A stretch of 64,000 nucleotides of DNA from the NCBI RefSeq assembly GCF_000518265.1, contig NZ_JADG01000023.1:44355-108354 (forward strand), read 5' to 3'. Shown here in pieces: positions 42,825 through 50,750 of the stretch. Under the pieces are notes generated by a model that saw nothing but the letters and a program-made list of their open reading frames with translations, was not told the DNA's origin and searched no databases. Each line of letters opens with the position of its first letter. Position 1 is the stretch's first letter. The translations under genes were made by a program, and so were the position numbers. The DNA comes from Actinomadura oligospora ATCC 43269 (lineage in GTDB: Bacteria; Actinomycetota; Actinomycetes; Streptosporangiales; Streptosporangiaceae).

Positions 42825-43574
42825 ATGTTCACCGTCATCGAAGTGCCGCAGTGGCAGGGGTCGTCGGCTCCGTCCGCGCCGAAACTGGCCGAGGGCGCAG
42901 CGCGCCTCGCGTCCCTGATCAGCGACGGCGCGGCGTCGCGCGTCCGGGTGACGCCGGGGGAGTCCCTGGCGGAGACGGCCTCGCGCGTCCGGGCCGTCCT
43001 CCCACCGGACGGCCTGACCGTGACCATCGGCGGGGACTGCGGCGTCGAGCTGGAACCGATCGCCGCTGCCGCTCGCCGGTTCGGCGAACGGCTCGCGGTC
43101 GTGTGGTTCGACGCGCACGGCGACCTCAACACACCGGAGTCGTCGCCTTCGGGCGCGTTCCACGGGATGGTCCTGCGGACCCTGCTCGGCGAAGGCCCGG
43201 CCGAACTGCTCCCGCCCGTCCCGTTGCGGCCGTCCCAGATCGTCCTGTCCGGCGTCCGCGCCCTGGATCCGGCGGAGCGCGACTACGTCCAGAACCACCC
43301 GTTCGGTGACGCGGAAACCCTCCCGGAGGACGCCCTCCTCTACCTCCACCTAGACCTGGACGTCCTGGACGGCTTCTCCTCGATCGGCTGCCCAGAACCC
43401 GGCGGCCTCACCCCAAACAACCTGCTGTCGCAGGTCAAAGCCCTATCGACCCGCCACCACGTCATCGGCCTGGGCATCACCGAATACACCCCGTCAGACC
43501 CAGCGGACGAGACCCTCCTCACCGACCTGGCCCCAAAGATCGTCCGACTCTGCGCAACATCTCACACCCGCTGA
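42825..43574 (+). CDS. Arginase/ureohydrolase-family protein with one altered metal ligand
   Basis: 249 residues from the ATG at 42825, after a GGGAGGGAA site. VVWFDAHGDLNTPESS and LHLDLDVLDGFSSIG hold most manganese ligands of the arginase/agmatinase fold. The first ligand motif, normally GGDH, reads IGGDCGVEL, so the His is replaced by Cys. Related actinomycete proteins share this as far as I recall, and its effect on activity is unknown. Shorter than classical arginases. Divergent from a LysR regulator. Confidence 0.8.
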   Translation: MFTVIEVPQWQGSSAPSAPKLAEGAARLASLISDGAASRVRVTPGESLAETASRVRAVLPPDGLTVTIGGDCGVELEPIAAAARRFGERLAVVWFDAHGDLNTPESSPSGAFHGMVLRTLLGEGPAELLPPVPLRPSQIVLSGVRALDPAERDYVQNHPFGDAETLPEDALLYLHLDLDVLDGFSSIGCPEPGGLTPNNLLSQVKALSTRHHVIGLGITEYTPSDPADETLLTDLAPKIVRLCATSHTR

Positions 43575-43687
43575 AACACCCGCAGGCACCGCGTCGTCTC
43601 GTTCGGGATGCTGCTTTGGTCTGGCTTGTCGGACGTCGTGGCTAGCCTGGCCGCTGATCACCACTTGGGGCGGAAGGACGACGGCGG

Positions 43688-45835
43688 ATGGCCGCGAGTA
43701 TCGACGAGATTGACTGGGCTTCGCTTGGTGATGCGTATGGTCCGGCGGACGCGTTTCCGCAGATGCTCAAGGACGCCACCGATCCCGATCCCGAAGTGCG
43801 CGATGAGGCGCTTCACGAGTTGTTCGGCAGCATCTACCACCAGGGGACCCTGTACACCGCTACTCCCTACGCCGTTCCGTTCGTCGTTCGCGCCGTCACC
43901 GACCCCGCCACGCCTGGGCGTGCGGGGCTGGTTCACCTGCTTGGCGCGATTGCCGAGACCGATGACGCGTCCCCGGCGGTCCTCGCCGACGTGCGGGCGG
44001 CGCTGGTGAGCGACGTTGGTCTCCTGCTTCCCCTCCTGGACGACCCGGATGCCGAGACCCGGCACGTCGCCACCCACCTGCTCGGCCACCTTCCGCGTGA
44101 AACCGCAGCTCAGGTGGTGCCCACCCTACGGACGCGGTGGACGGTCGAGCAGGAGCCGATCGTGGTGGCCGGTCTCCTCGCCGCCGCAGGACGCCTCGCC
44201 CCGGAAACCAACGCCGCCTGGCTGACCGAAGAACTCGCGTCCGGCAAGCCGGACACCGTTCGCGCGGGCGCCCTCTGGGCCTCGTCCGCCGCCGGGCTCC
44301 CGTGGACTGACGCCTCGGCCGAGGCACTCACCGACTGCTGGCTGAACGGCGAACCCCTGGAGGGCTGGATCTGGTCCGACCGGCCCTACGAGGACATCGT
44401 CCTGCGGCTCGACACCCCGGCCTTCGCCGCCATCAGCCGGACCATCCTCGAAGAGGGGCCGAACGAAGCCGCGCGGGCTGCGATCGACGCCGTGTACGAG
44501 CGGTGCGTGCGGTCGCGTTCGGCCCGCGCCGTACTGGCGTCTTTGCTTGCCGAGACTGTCGAGCACCCCGACCCCGTGGTCCGTCTCGCCGCGGCGGAGG
44601 CCGCCCGGGACGTCCCGGAGGCCACGCCGTTGGTGGTGGACACGCTGGCCGCCCACGCCGTCCGGATCACTTCAAGGTTTCCGGCCGTCCGCGCCGTCCC
44701 GGCGGATGAGGGGCCGCGTCTCCTGTCGGAGGACGACCGGCTGCTCCCGGTCGCCCTCGACGTCCTGATCACGCTCGGGGACCCGCGCTGGCGGGAGCCG
44801 CTCGTCCACGCCCTCGACGCGGGCGAGATCATGTTCGGCACGCTGGGAACACTGATCGACGCGGGCGTGCCCTGCGACGACGTCCTGCTCGGGGCCGTCC
44901 GGCGGCGGATCGCCGCGTGGCGTGCCGGGCAGGTGCGCGAGACCTACGCCGGCGTGGTGCGGCACAACGAGATCAACGCGCTCACCAGGCTCGTCCACCA
45001 CTGGGGCCCGGACGCCGCCGACGCGGTGCCCGACCTGGTCCCGATCGTCCCGGACGACATCTGGTGGACGGTCCGGGCGCTCGGCGCGATCGGTGAGGCG
45101 GCGTCGGAGGCGGTGCCCACGCTGACTCGCGTCCGCGACACGGCGGAAGCGGCGAGCAGGCGGCTCCAGTGCGCGGAGGCGATCGCCGCGATCACCGGCG
45201 ACGAGGACCAGCTCTCCGCCGGCGTCGCCGCCGTCGCAGCCGAGGGCGAACCGTCGCTCGCCGCCCAGGCCGCGCTCCGCCACGGCCTCCCCCTGGACGA
45301 CGTCCTCCCGGCCCTGCGCGCCACAGCCGCCCGCACCGCGCCGACCGACGACCCGGCCGTTCTCAGACAACGACTCGAAGCCGCCCGGTTGCTGCTCGGC
45401 CAGGGCGAGGCCGACCCGTCCATCCAGGTCGCCGCAGACGCGCTGGACGCCGGGATCTGCACCACCCTGGCGCTGGAACTCGCGGGTCAGGTCGGACGCG
45501 CGGCCGCCGGAGAACTCGACCGGCGGGTGCGGGCGAGGCTCGGCGCCCCCCACGAAGCCGTCGCCGCCGCGCTCGCGTTCCGCCGGATCACCGGCGAGTC
45601 CGAGCCACTCGTCGCCGGCGTCCGCGCCTGGCTCACGAGCCTCGGAGCCGGGCCCTGGCTGGACGAGCCGCTCCGAGAGCTCGGCCCGGACGTCGCGGAA
45701 CTCCTGCCTGAACTGCGAGAACTCGTCGACGGCGACAGCCCGTGCCCGGGCGTCGGGATCGGCGGACGGCTGGTCCGCGAGGACGAGGAGGCACGCGCCC
45801 GGCTCGCCGCCCTCCTGGCCGAACCCGACGCCTGA
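43688..45835 (+). CDS. Large HEAT-repeat protein
   Basis: 715 residues with no signal peptide or membrane segment. Repeated helical pairs of about 35 residues run the whole length (DPDPEVRDEALHELFGSI, DDPDAETRHVATHLLGHL, DPVVRLAAAEAARDVPEA, DDIWWTVRALGAIGEAA). HEAT solenoids serve protein or nucleic-acid binding. ATG at 43688 follows GGAAGGACG. No enzyme motif is visible and the neighbours do not reveal a partner. Confidence 0.85.
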   Translation: MAASIDEIDWASLGDAYGPADAFPQMLKDATDPDPEVRDEALHELFGSIYHQGTLYTATPYAVPFVVRAVTDPATPGRAGLVHLLGAIAETDDASPAVLADVRAALVSDVGLLLPLLDDPDAETRHVATHLLGHLPRETAAQVVPTLRTRWTVEQEPIVVAGLLAAAGRLAPETNAAWLTEELASGKPDTVRAGALWASSAAGLPWTDASAEALTDCWLNGEPLEGWIWSDRPYEDIVLRLDTPAFAAISRTILEEGPNEAARAAIDAVYERCVRSRSARAVLASLLAETVEHPDPVVRLAAAEAARDVPEATPLVVDTLAAHAVRITSRFPAVRAVPADEGPRLLSEDDRLLPVALDVLITLGDPRWREPLVHALDAGEIMFGTLGTLIDAGVPCDDVLLGAVRRRIAAWRAGQVRETYAGVVRHNEINALTRLVHHWGPDAADAVPDLVPIVPDDIWWTVRALGAIGEAASEAVPTLTRVRDTAEAASRRLQCAEAIAAITGDEDQLSAGVAAVAAEGEPSLAAQAALRHGLPLDDVLPALRATAARTAPTDDPAVLRQRLEAARLLLGQGEADPSIQVAADALDAGICTTLALELAGQVGRAAAGELDRRVRARLGAPHEAVAAALAFRRITGESEPLVAGVRAWLTSLGAGPWLDEPLRELGPDVAELLPELRELVDGDSPCPGVGIGGRLVREDEEARARLAALLAEPDA

Positions 45836-45910
45836 GCCGCCGGGCGTCCTCGATGCGCTCGGCCTGAGACTCCGAGCCTCAGCCGGAGGACGGAAACAAC
45901 GGACGGCCGG

Positions 45911-46291
45911 TCAGGCGCGGACAATGGCGTCGGCTTCGATCTGGACGAGGAGGTCCGGGGCGAAGAGGCTGCTGACCTCGACCATCGTGGACGCCGGGCG
46001 GTGGGGGAAGAACTGCCGGAGCAGGGTGACGATCTCGGCCCGGCGGCCGATGTCGGTGAGGTACACGCGGAACCGGACGACCTCGTCCAGCGCCGATCCG
46101 ACCTGACGCAGCGCTATGTCGATGCGGCGGAGCACCTCGGTGGCCTGCGCGATGACGTCGCCTCCGCCGACGGCGCCGCCGGGGTCGGCCGCCGTCGTCC
46201 CGCCCATCCACACCGACTGCCCGACGCGCACGGCCTTCGGGTAGGCCAGGGCCTCGTCGAAGCCCGTCTCGAATCCCGCGATCTCGTTCAC
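45911..46291 (-). CDS. RidA family enamine/imine deaminase
   Basis: 126 residues, family length. GFDEALAYPKAVRVGQSVWMGG, IALRQVGSALDEVVRFRVYLTD with the substrate-binding Arg, and STMVEVSSLFAPDLLVQIEADAI are typical. RidA proteins hydrolyse reactive enamines released by PLP dehydratases. It lies 53 bases downstream of such a dehydratase on the same strand, so the pair makes metabolic sense. Confidence 0.92.
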   Translation of the reverse strand: MNEIAGFETGFDEALAYPKAVRVGQSVWMGGTTAADPGGAVGGGDVIAQATEVLRRIDIALRQVGSALDEVVRFRVYLTDIGRRAEIVTLLRQFFPHRPASTMVEVSSLFAPDLLVQIEADAIVRA

Positions 46292-46344
46292 CGCACGAAG
46301 GTAACCGCGGCCACGACGCGCCGCACAGTCCCATGACGGAATTC

Positions 46345-47289
46345 TCAGGCGAGATCGGCGATTTCGGATCCGGAGGCGTTGCCGCCCGTGCAGACCACGG
46401 CGACACGGAGGCCCGCGAAGTCGTCCGGAGCCGCGAGGACGACCGCCAGCGCGGCAGCGCCCGCGCCTTCCGCGAGTGTGTGCGCGTGCGTGGCGAAAAC
46501 GCGCTGGGCCGCCCGGATCTGCTCGTCCGAGACCAGCCGGAACTCGGCGAGCCCGTCCCGCAACACCTGCTGAGGCACGGTGAAACCGCGACCCGTGGCC
46601 AGCCCCTCGACGGCCGTCCGGTTGGGACGTTCCACGGTGTTTCCAGCACGCCAGGAATCATGCGCCGCAGGAGAGGACGCCGACTGGACGGCGATCACCC
46701 GGCATCGTGGCGCGACGGCGGCGGCGACCAGGCACGCGGCAGCCGCGCCCGTGCCGCTCCCCACCGGCACCACCACCGCGTCCAGGTCGGGCCGCGCCTC
46801 GAAGACCTCCAGGTACGCGGTGCCGACACCGGCCATCAACTCCACGGTGTCACCCGGGCTGACCAGCAAGAACTCACCGGCGAGCGCTTCGGCCGCCTTC
46901 TGCGCCCCGGCCATGTCCGCGCCGCTCAGCACCACCCGCGCGCCGTAGCCGCGCGTGGCGCGGATCTTCTCCTCGCTCGCCGACTCCGGCATGACGACCG
47001 TGCAGGGCGCGCCGTACCGGGCGCACGCGTACGCCATCGATTGGGCGTGGTTTCCGGTCGAGTACGTCACCAGCCCGCGCTCGCGCAGCGACGGCGACAG
47101 CCCGGCGAGGAACGTCAGCCCGCCGCGCACCTTGAAAGCGCCCGTGGGCTGCGCGTTCTCGTGTTTCACGAACACCGACGCGCCCGTCGCCTCGTCCAGC
47201 GCGGGGTAGGACCACATCGGCGTCGCGGGAAGGTGGGAGGACAGCAGGTCGCGGGCGGCGAGGACGTCGTCGAACACGGGGAGTCGCAT
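46345..47289 (-). CDS. Threonine/serine dehydratase-like PLP enzyme
   Basis: 314 residues from the ATG at 47289, preceded by GGAGGC. PLP Lys in PTGAFKVRGG, STGNHAQSMAYA, and the phosphate-binding loop PVGSGTGAAAA mark the fold type II threonine dehydratase/serine racemase family; CTGGNASGSEI ends it. There is no ACT domain, so it should be catabolic or a racemase-like variant rather than the feedback-regulated biosynthetic form. The product enamine would feed the adjacent RidA. Divergent from a LysR gene. Confidence 0.9.
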   Translation of the reverse strand: MRLPVFDDVLAARDLLSSHLPATPMWSYPALDEATGASVFVKHENAQPTGAFKVRGGLTFLAGLSPSLRERGLVTYSTGNHAQSMAYACARYGAPCTVVMPESASEEKIRATRGYGARVVLSGADMAGAQKAAEALAGEFLLVSPGDTVELMAGVGTAYLEVFEARPDLDAVVVPVGSGTGAAAACLVAAAVAPRCRVIAVQSASSPAAHDSWRAGNTVERPNRTAVEGLATGRGFTVPQQVLRDGLAEFRLVSDEQIRAAQRVFATHAHTLAEGAGAAALAVVLAAPDDFAGLRVAVVCTGGNASGSEIADLA

Positions 47290-47310
47290 GCCTCCATGCT
47301 CGCGACGCCC

Positions 47311-47324
47311 GGACCCATAGGTCC
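47311..47324. promoter_or_regulatory. Candidate LysR binding site
   Basis: GGACC-CATA-GGTCC is an interrupted palindrome in the 84-base gap between the dehydratase and LysR starts. Position and symmetry suit LysR control of both genes. An AT-richer patch (AATTTTCTCT at 47331) lies next to it. Confidence 0.45.
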
Positions 47325-47373
47325 AATGCCAATTTTCTCTGGAACACATCGAGCTCGTTGATACGTTCGAGTC

Positions 47374-48378
47374 ATGCTGGACGTCGCCCGACTGCGCGTG
47401 CTGGCGGCGGTGGCGCGGCACGGTTCGGTCACCGAGGCCGCCCGCGCGCTCGGCTACGCGCAACCCTCCGTCAGCCACCACCTCGCGCGCCTGGAGGCCG
47501 AGACGGGGAGCCGCCTCGTCCAGCGCGTCGGCCGGGGCGTCCGGCTCACCGACGCCGGACGCGTGCTCGCCGAACGCGCCGAGGAGATCCTCGGCCGCCT
47601 GGACGCCGCCGAAGCCGAACTCGCCGCCCATACCGGCCTGCGCGCCGGGCGGGTCCGGCTCGCCGCGTTCCCCTCCGCGCTCGGCACCTTCGTCCCGCGC
47701 GCCGCCGCAGCGTTCGCGGCCGACCACCCCGACGTGGAGCTTCGCCTCAGCGAGGCCGAACCTCCCGAAGCGATCCGGGCCTTGCGTTCGGGTGACATCG
47801 ACATCGCCGTCCTGTTCGCCCACGCGCCGCCCGCCGCCCCGGACGGCCTGAGGCACGTCCCGCTCCTGACCGAGCCCGTCCACCTGGTCACCCCGCGCGC
47901 ACCAGGCGGCGAACGGCTTTCCGAAGAAGCCGGACGGCTCTCCGACCATGCGGCCAGCCGGTGGATCTCAGGCTGCGAACGATGCCGGGAGCAGCTCGTC
48001 CGCGCGTGCGAGGACGAGGGCTTCACTCCGGACATCGCCTTCACCACCGACGACTACGTGGCGGTGCAGGCGCTCGTCGCCCAGGGACTGGGCGTCACGA
48101 CCCTGCCCGCCCTCGCGCTGCACGCCGTCCGGGACGAGGGCGTGCGGGCGGTCCGGCTGCCCGGCCAGACACGGCTGGTCACCGCGGCCGTCCACGGCGA
48201 GCCGCCCGATCCGCCCGCGACGGCGGCCGTCCTGAAACACCTGGTCAGGGCGGCTTCCGTGATCCTCGGAGGCACTCCGGACGAGCCTCACGAAGCCGTG
48301 CCCCGGGCGGACGTCACGGCCTCCCGGACGGCGGGGACGACCTCGCGGGCCCAGGCGTCCGCCTCCCTCCCGAAGTAG
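47374..48378 (+). CDS. LysR family transcriptional regulator
   Basis: 334 residues. MLDVARLRVLAAVARHGSV and AARALGYAQPSVSHHLARLE form the DNA-binding domain; the effector domain follows (RLAAFPSALGTFVPRAAAAF, GLGVTTLPALALHAV). It is divergent from the dehydratase-RidA pair and likely controls it. The C-terminus runs 91 bases antisense into the flavin-dependent oxidoreductase gene and the last 30 residues (PDEPHEAVPRADVTASRTAG) look non-native. Confidence 0.9.
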   Translation: MLDVARLRVLAAVARHGSVTEAARALGYAQPSVSHHLARLEAETGSRLVQRVGRGVRLTDAGRVLAERAEEILGRLDAAEAELAAHTGLRAGRVRLAAFPSALGTFVPRAAAAFAADHPDVELRLSEAEPPEAIRALRSGDIDIAVLFAHAPPAAPDGLRHVPLLTEPVHLVTPRAPGGERLSEEAGRLSDHAASRWISGCERCREQLVRACEDEGFTPDIAFTTDDYVAVQALVAQGLGVTTLPALALHAVRDEGVRAVRLPGQTRLVTAAVHGEPPDPPATAAVLKHLVRAASVILGGTPDEPHEAVPRADVTASRTAGTTSRAQASASLPK

Positions 48379-49199
48379 GTGAAACCGGATGCGCCGTGCT
48401 CCAGGACGGCGCCGGTCAGCTCCTCGGTCCACTGGCTCACCGATCCGCCGATCCAGCGGCCCTCGGCGTCGCGGGTCTCGGCGAGCGGGTCGGCGGTGAT
48501 GCGGCCCGGCAGGTTGTAGACGGTCCTGACGTCGGACGGGTCGCGCCCCGCCGCCGCGGCGGCCTCGTCGATGAGCGGACGCGACCACCGGTACCGCTCG
48601 CTCAGCCAGTCGGCGGCGTGCCCCGGGATCCAGCCGTCCGCCCGCCGCCCGGTGACGGCGAGCGAGCGCGGCCCGTTCGAGCCCGTCCAGACCGGCGGGG
48701 TCGGCGCGTCGGCCGGTTCCAGGCCCATGACCTGGTAGAACTCGCCCTCGAAGGTCACCGGTCCGCCGCCGCCCGACATCGCCCGGACGACCTGGAACGC
48801 CTCCTCGAAGGCCCGGACGGCCTGGCCCGGCGTGAGCCGCTCGACGCCCATACGGGCCGCCTCGTCCCACAGCCCGCCCGCGCCGAGTCCGAGGATCACC
48901 CGGCCTCCGGACAGTTCGGACAGCGAGGTGATCGTCCGGGCGAGCAGCGGCGCCGGGCGGACGGGCAGGCTCGTGACGTTCGCGAACGCCGACAGCCGCT
49001 CGGTGCGGCCGAGCAGGACGCCGACGGTGGCGTACGCGTCGAGCCGGTCGGCGTAGTAGGGGTGGTCGGAGACGCTGACCATGTCGAGGCCGTCGCGGTC
49101 GGCCCGCGCGGCCTGTTCCAGCATCGTGGCGGTCGTGCGGACGGCCGAGGAGAGTCCGAGGCCGAAAACAAGTTCGTTACGCGAAGTACGCATGGTCAT
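48288..49199 (-). CDS. LLM-class flavin-dependent oxidoreductase
   Basis: 303 residues. The luciferase-like TIM barrel shows MLEQAARADRDGLDMVSVSD, FANVTSLPVRPAPLLARTI, SGGRVILGLGAGGLWDEA and PPVWTGSNGPRSL, close to F420- or FMN-dependent monooxygenases of actinomycetes. ATG at 49199 or two codons later. The start is only 22 bases from the divergent MarR start, so the regulator probably controls it directly. Substrate unknown. Confidence 0.9.
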   Translation of the reverse strand: MTMRTSRNELVFGLGLSSAVRTTATMLEQAARADRDGLDMVSVSDHPYYADRLDAYATVGVLLGRTERLSAFANVTSLPVRPAPLLARTITSLSELSGGRVILGLGAGGLWDEAARMGVERLTPGQAVRAFEEAFQVVRAMSGGGGPVTFEGEFYQVMGLEPADAPTPPVWTGSNGPRSLAVTGRRADGWIPGHAADWLSERYRWSRPLIDEAAAAAGRDPSDVRTVYNLPGRITADPLAETRDAEGRWIGGSVSQWTEELTGAVLEHGASGFTYFGREADAWAREVVPAVREAVTSARGTAS

Positions 49200-49221
49200 T
49201 CCTTAGGGATACTGTGTTGAC

Positions 49222-49677
49222 ATGGGAAAACCGACGGGTGAGCGGATGGCGGTGGCGACCGCGCTGGTCCGCTCGTCCTTTCTGGTGAACGCCGTGTACG
49301 CCGGAGCCGCGCGTGAGTACGGCCTCACCCCGCAGCAGGGGCAGCTGCTCTGCGTCCTGATGCCCCGGCCGATCGGGATGGGCGAGCTCGGTTCGATGCT
49401 CAGTCTGGCCAAGTCCAGCCTGACCGGGCTGGTCGACCGCACCGCCCGGCGTGGCCTGGTCCGCCGCGAGCCGGATCCGGACGACGCCCGCGCCGTCCGC
49501 GTCGCGCTCACCGAGGCCGGCACCGCGCTCGCCGACGACTTCTACACCGAGACCTGCCGCCGGGTCGAGGGGCTGCCCACCGGGTTCAGCGCCGCCGAGC
49601 GCGACGCCCTGGTGGAGCTGCTCGCCCGTGTCGTCGACGAGAACGACGTCCCCGAGATCTTCATGGACGAGCCGTAG
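49222..49677 (+). CDS. MarR family transcriptional regulator
   Basis: 151 residues. Winged-helix segments GLTPQQGQLLCVLMPRPIGM, LGSMLSLAKSSLTGLVDR and RRGLVRREPDPDDARAV are typical. A -10-like GATACT lies at 49208-49213, nine bases before the ATG, and no ribosome site is seen, so the message may be leaderless. Divergent from the LLM oxidoreductase gene. Confidence 0.9.
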   Translation: MGKPTGERMAVATALVRSSFLVNAVYAGAAREYGLTPQQGQLLCVLMPRPIGMGELGSMLSLAKSSLTGLVDRTARRGLVRREPDPDDARAVRVALTEAGTALADDFYTETCRRVEGLPTGFSAAERDALVELLARVVDENDVPEIFMDEP

Positions 49678-49687
49678 ACAGCGCCCC

Positions 49688-50374
49688 CTAAGCCTCGGCC
49701 TCGATGTTGAAGAGCTCGATGAAGCGGCCGATGAACAGGTCGCGGCCCTTGTACTCCGCGACGGTCTCGGTGGGGATGACGAGCGGGCCGTCCGGGCCGG
49801 GGTACTGGCCGATGCCGCCGTCCGGCCCGAGCGGCAGCAGCACCGACGGTATCGGCGACGGCGTGTACGTCGCCTCCGGCTCCTCGCCCCGCACCCGCGC
49901 GGCGATGTTCGCCGCCACGACCTCGGCGTGCTTCATCGCGTACCCGGCCATCTTCGCCTCGTCCAGGTCGGTGACGTCGCCGACCGCGTACACGTTCTCG
50001 AAGCCCTCGACGTTCAGCCTCCCGGTCACCCGGATCCGTCCCCCGGGAGTGCGGGCGGCGGCCAGGTCCTCGCCCAGGTAGGACGTCTGGACGGCCACGC
50101 CGTGCGCCCGGAACCAGATGTCGGCGGTGATCCCGTCCACGGTGAACGTCTCCGCGCGGCCCGGCTCGACCGGCGGCTCGGCGCTCAGCGCGGTGCCCAT
50201 GCGCAGCTCGATCCCGCGCTCGTCCAGCTGTCGTCGCAGGTCGGCGCGCATCTGCTCGTCGAAGGCCGGGACGATCCGCTCGGCGGGGTCCACGACCGTC
50301 ACGTGCTCGTCCAGCGCCTTCGCCGCGGCGGCGCCGCCGTATCCCCCACCGATGACCACAACGGTTTCGCTCAT
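49688..50374 (-). CDS. NAD(P)/FAD-dependent oxidoreductase with a large internal deletion
   Basis: 228 residues from the ATG at 50374, after a GGAGTGGGA site. The family (NDH-2/AIF-like) is normally about 365 residues. The FAD-binding VVVIGGGYGGAAAAKALD start is intact, but it passes directly into HVTVVDPAERIVPAFDEQ, which belongs after the second Rossmann motif. About 135 residues, including most of the first FAD lobe and the NAD GxGxxG, seem to be gone in frame. The C-terminal FAD motif NVYAVGDVTDLD remains. Activity is doubtful. Two perfect palindromes precede it. Confidence 0.8.
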   Translation of the reverse strand: MSETVVVIGGGYGGAAAAKALDEHVTVVDPAERIVPAFDEQMRADLRRQLDERGIELRMGTALSAEPPVEPGRAETFTVDGITADIWFRAHGVAVQTSYLGEDLAAARTPGGRIRVTGRLNVEGFENVYAVGDVTDLDEAKMAGYAMKHAEVVAANIAARVRGEEPEATYTPSPIPSVLLPLGPDGGIGQYPGPDGPLVIPTETVAEYKGRDLFIGRFIELFNIEAEA

Positions 50375-50397
50375 GATTCCCACTCCCTCGAGCTTCA

Positions 50398-50435
50398 GTT
50401 CGTACTACGAACCGTATTTGGTTCGTAGTACGAAC
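50398..50435. promoter_or_regulatory. Paired perfect palindromic operators
   Basis: GTTCGTACTACGAAC (50398-50412) and GTTCGTAGTACGAAC (50421-50435) are each a perfect 7-1-7 palindrome and are inverse complements of each other, with centres 23 bases apart, about two helical turns. They lie 24 bases upstream of the deleted oxidoreductase gene. They resemble sites of winged-helix regulators (HxlR/MarR-like), but no such gene is adjacent. Confidence 0.85.
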
Positions 50436-50750
50436 TTCAAGGCGGTGTGATCCGGATCACCGATGGGGGATGTCGTCCCGTGACGCGCGGATCAGGCGCG
50501 AACGGCCGCACGCGGGACGGTCGCGCGCGGACGGTCACGTGCGGGCGTTCAGGCGCGGGCGGTCACTTCTCCGCCGCGGGACGGGCCGCGTAGTACCACA
50601 TGAAGGTCTGGAGGAACGCGTCCCACCGGGAGGGCGCGCTGTGGATCGTCCGCGCTGTCCGCTACCGGCCTGGTCCGGACGTCTCGGATACGAGACGGCG
50701 CGCGTGGGGCGCCGGGTGGCGGACGGGGCGTCGGGTGCGATGCTGGGACG
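50436..50750. other. 315-base spacer upstream of hutI, with a possible gene remnant
   Basis: It holds GC-rich direct repetitions of GCGCGGACGGTCA-like words at 50480-50562, the hut operator at 50680-50697, and a short minus-strand frame ending at 50563 (about 32 codons after a TAG). The segment WDAFLQTFMWYYAARP looks protein-like, but no start codon is available. The fragment may be the tail of a lost gene; I cannot identify it. Confidence 0.4.
50680..50697. promoter_or_regulatory. Hut operator upstream of hutI
   Basis: CGTCTCGGATACGAGACG is a 7-4-7 palindrome. Read on the minus strand, its core is GTCTCGTATCCGAGAC, matching the IclR-hutH site at 15 of 16 positions. Its centre is 62.5 bases before the hutI start, the same distance as at hutH. 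Confidence 0.8.
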
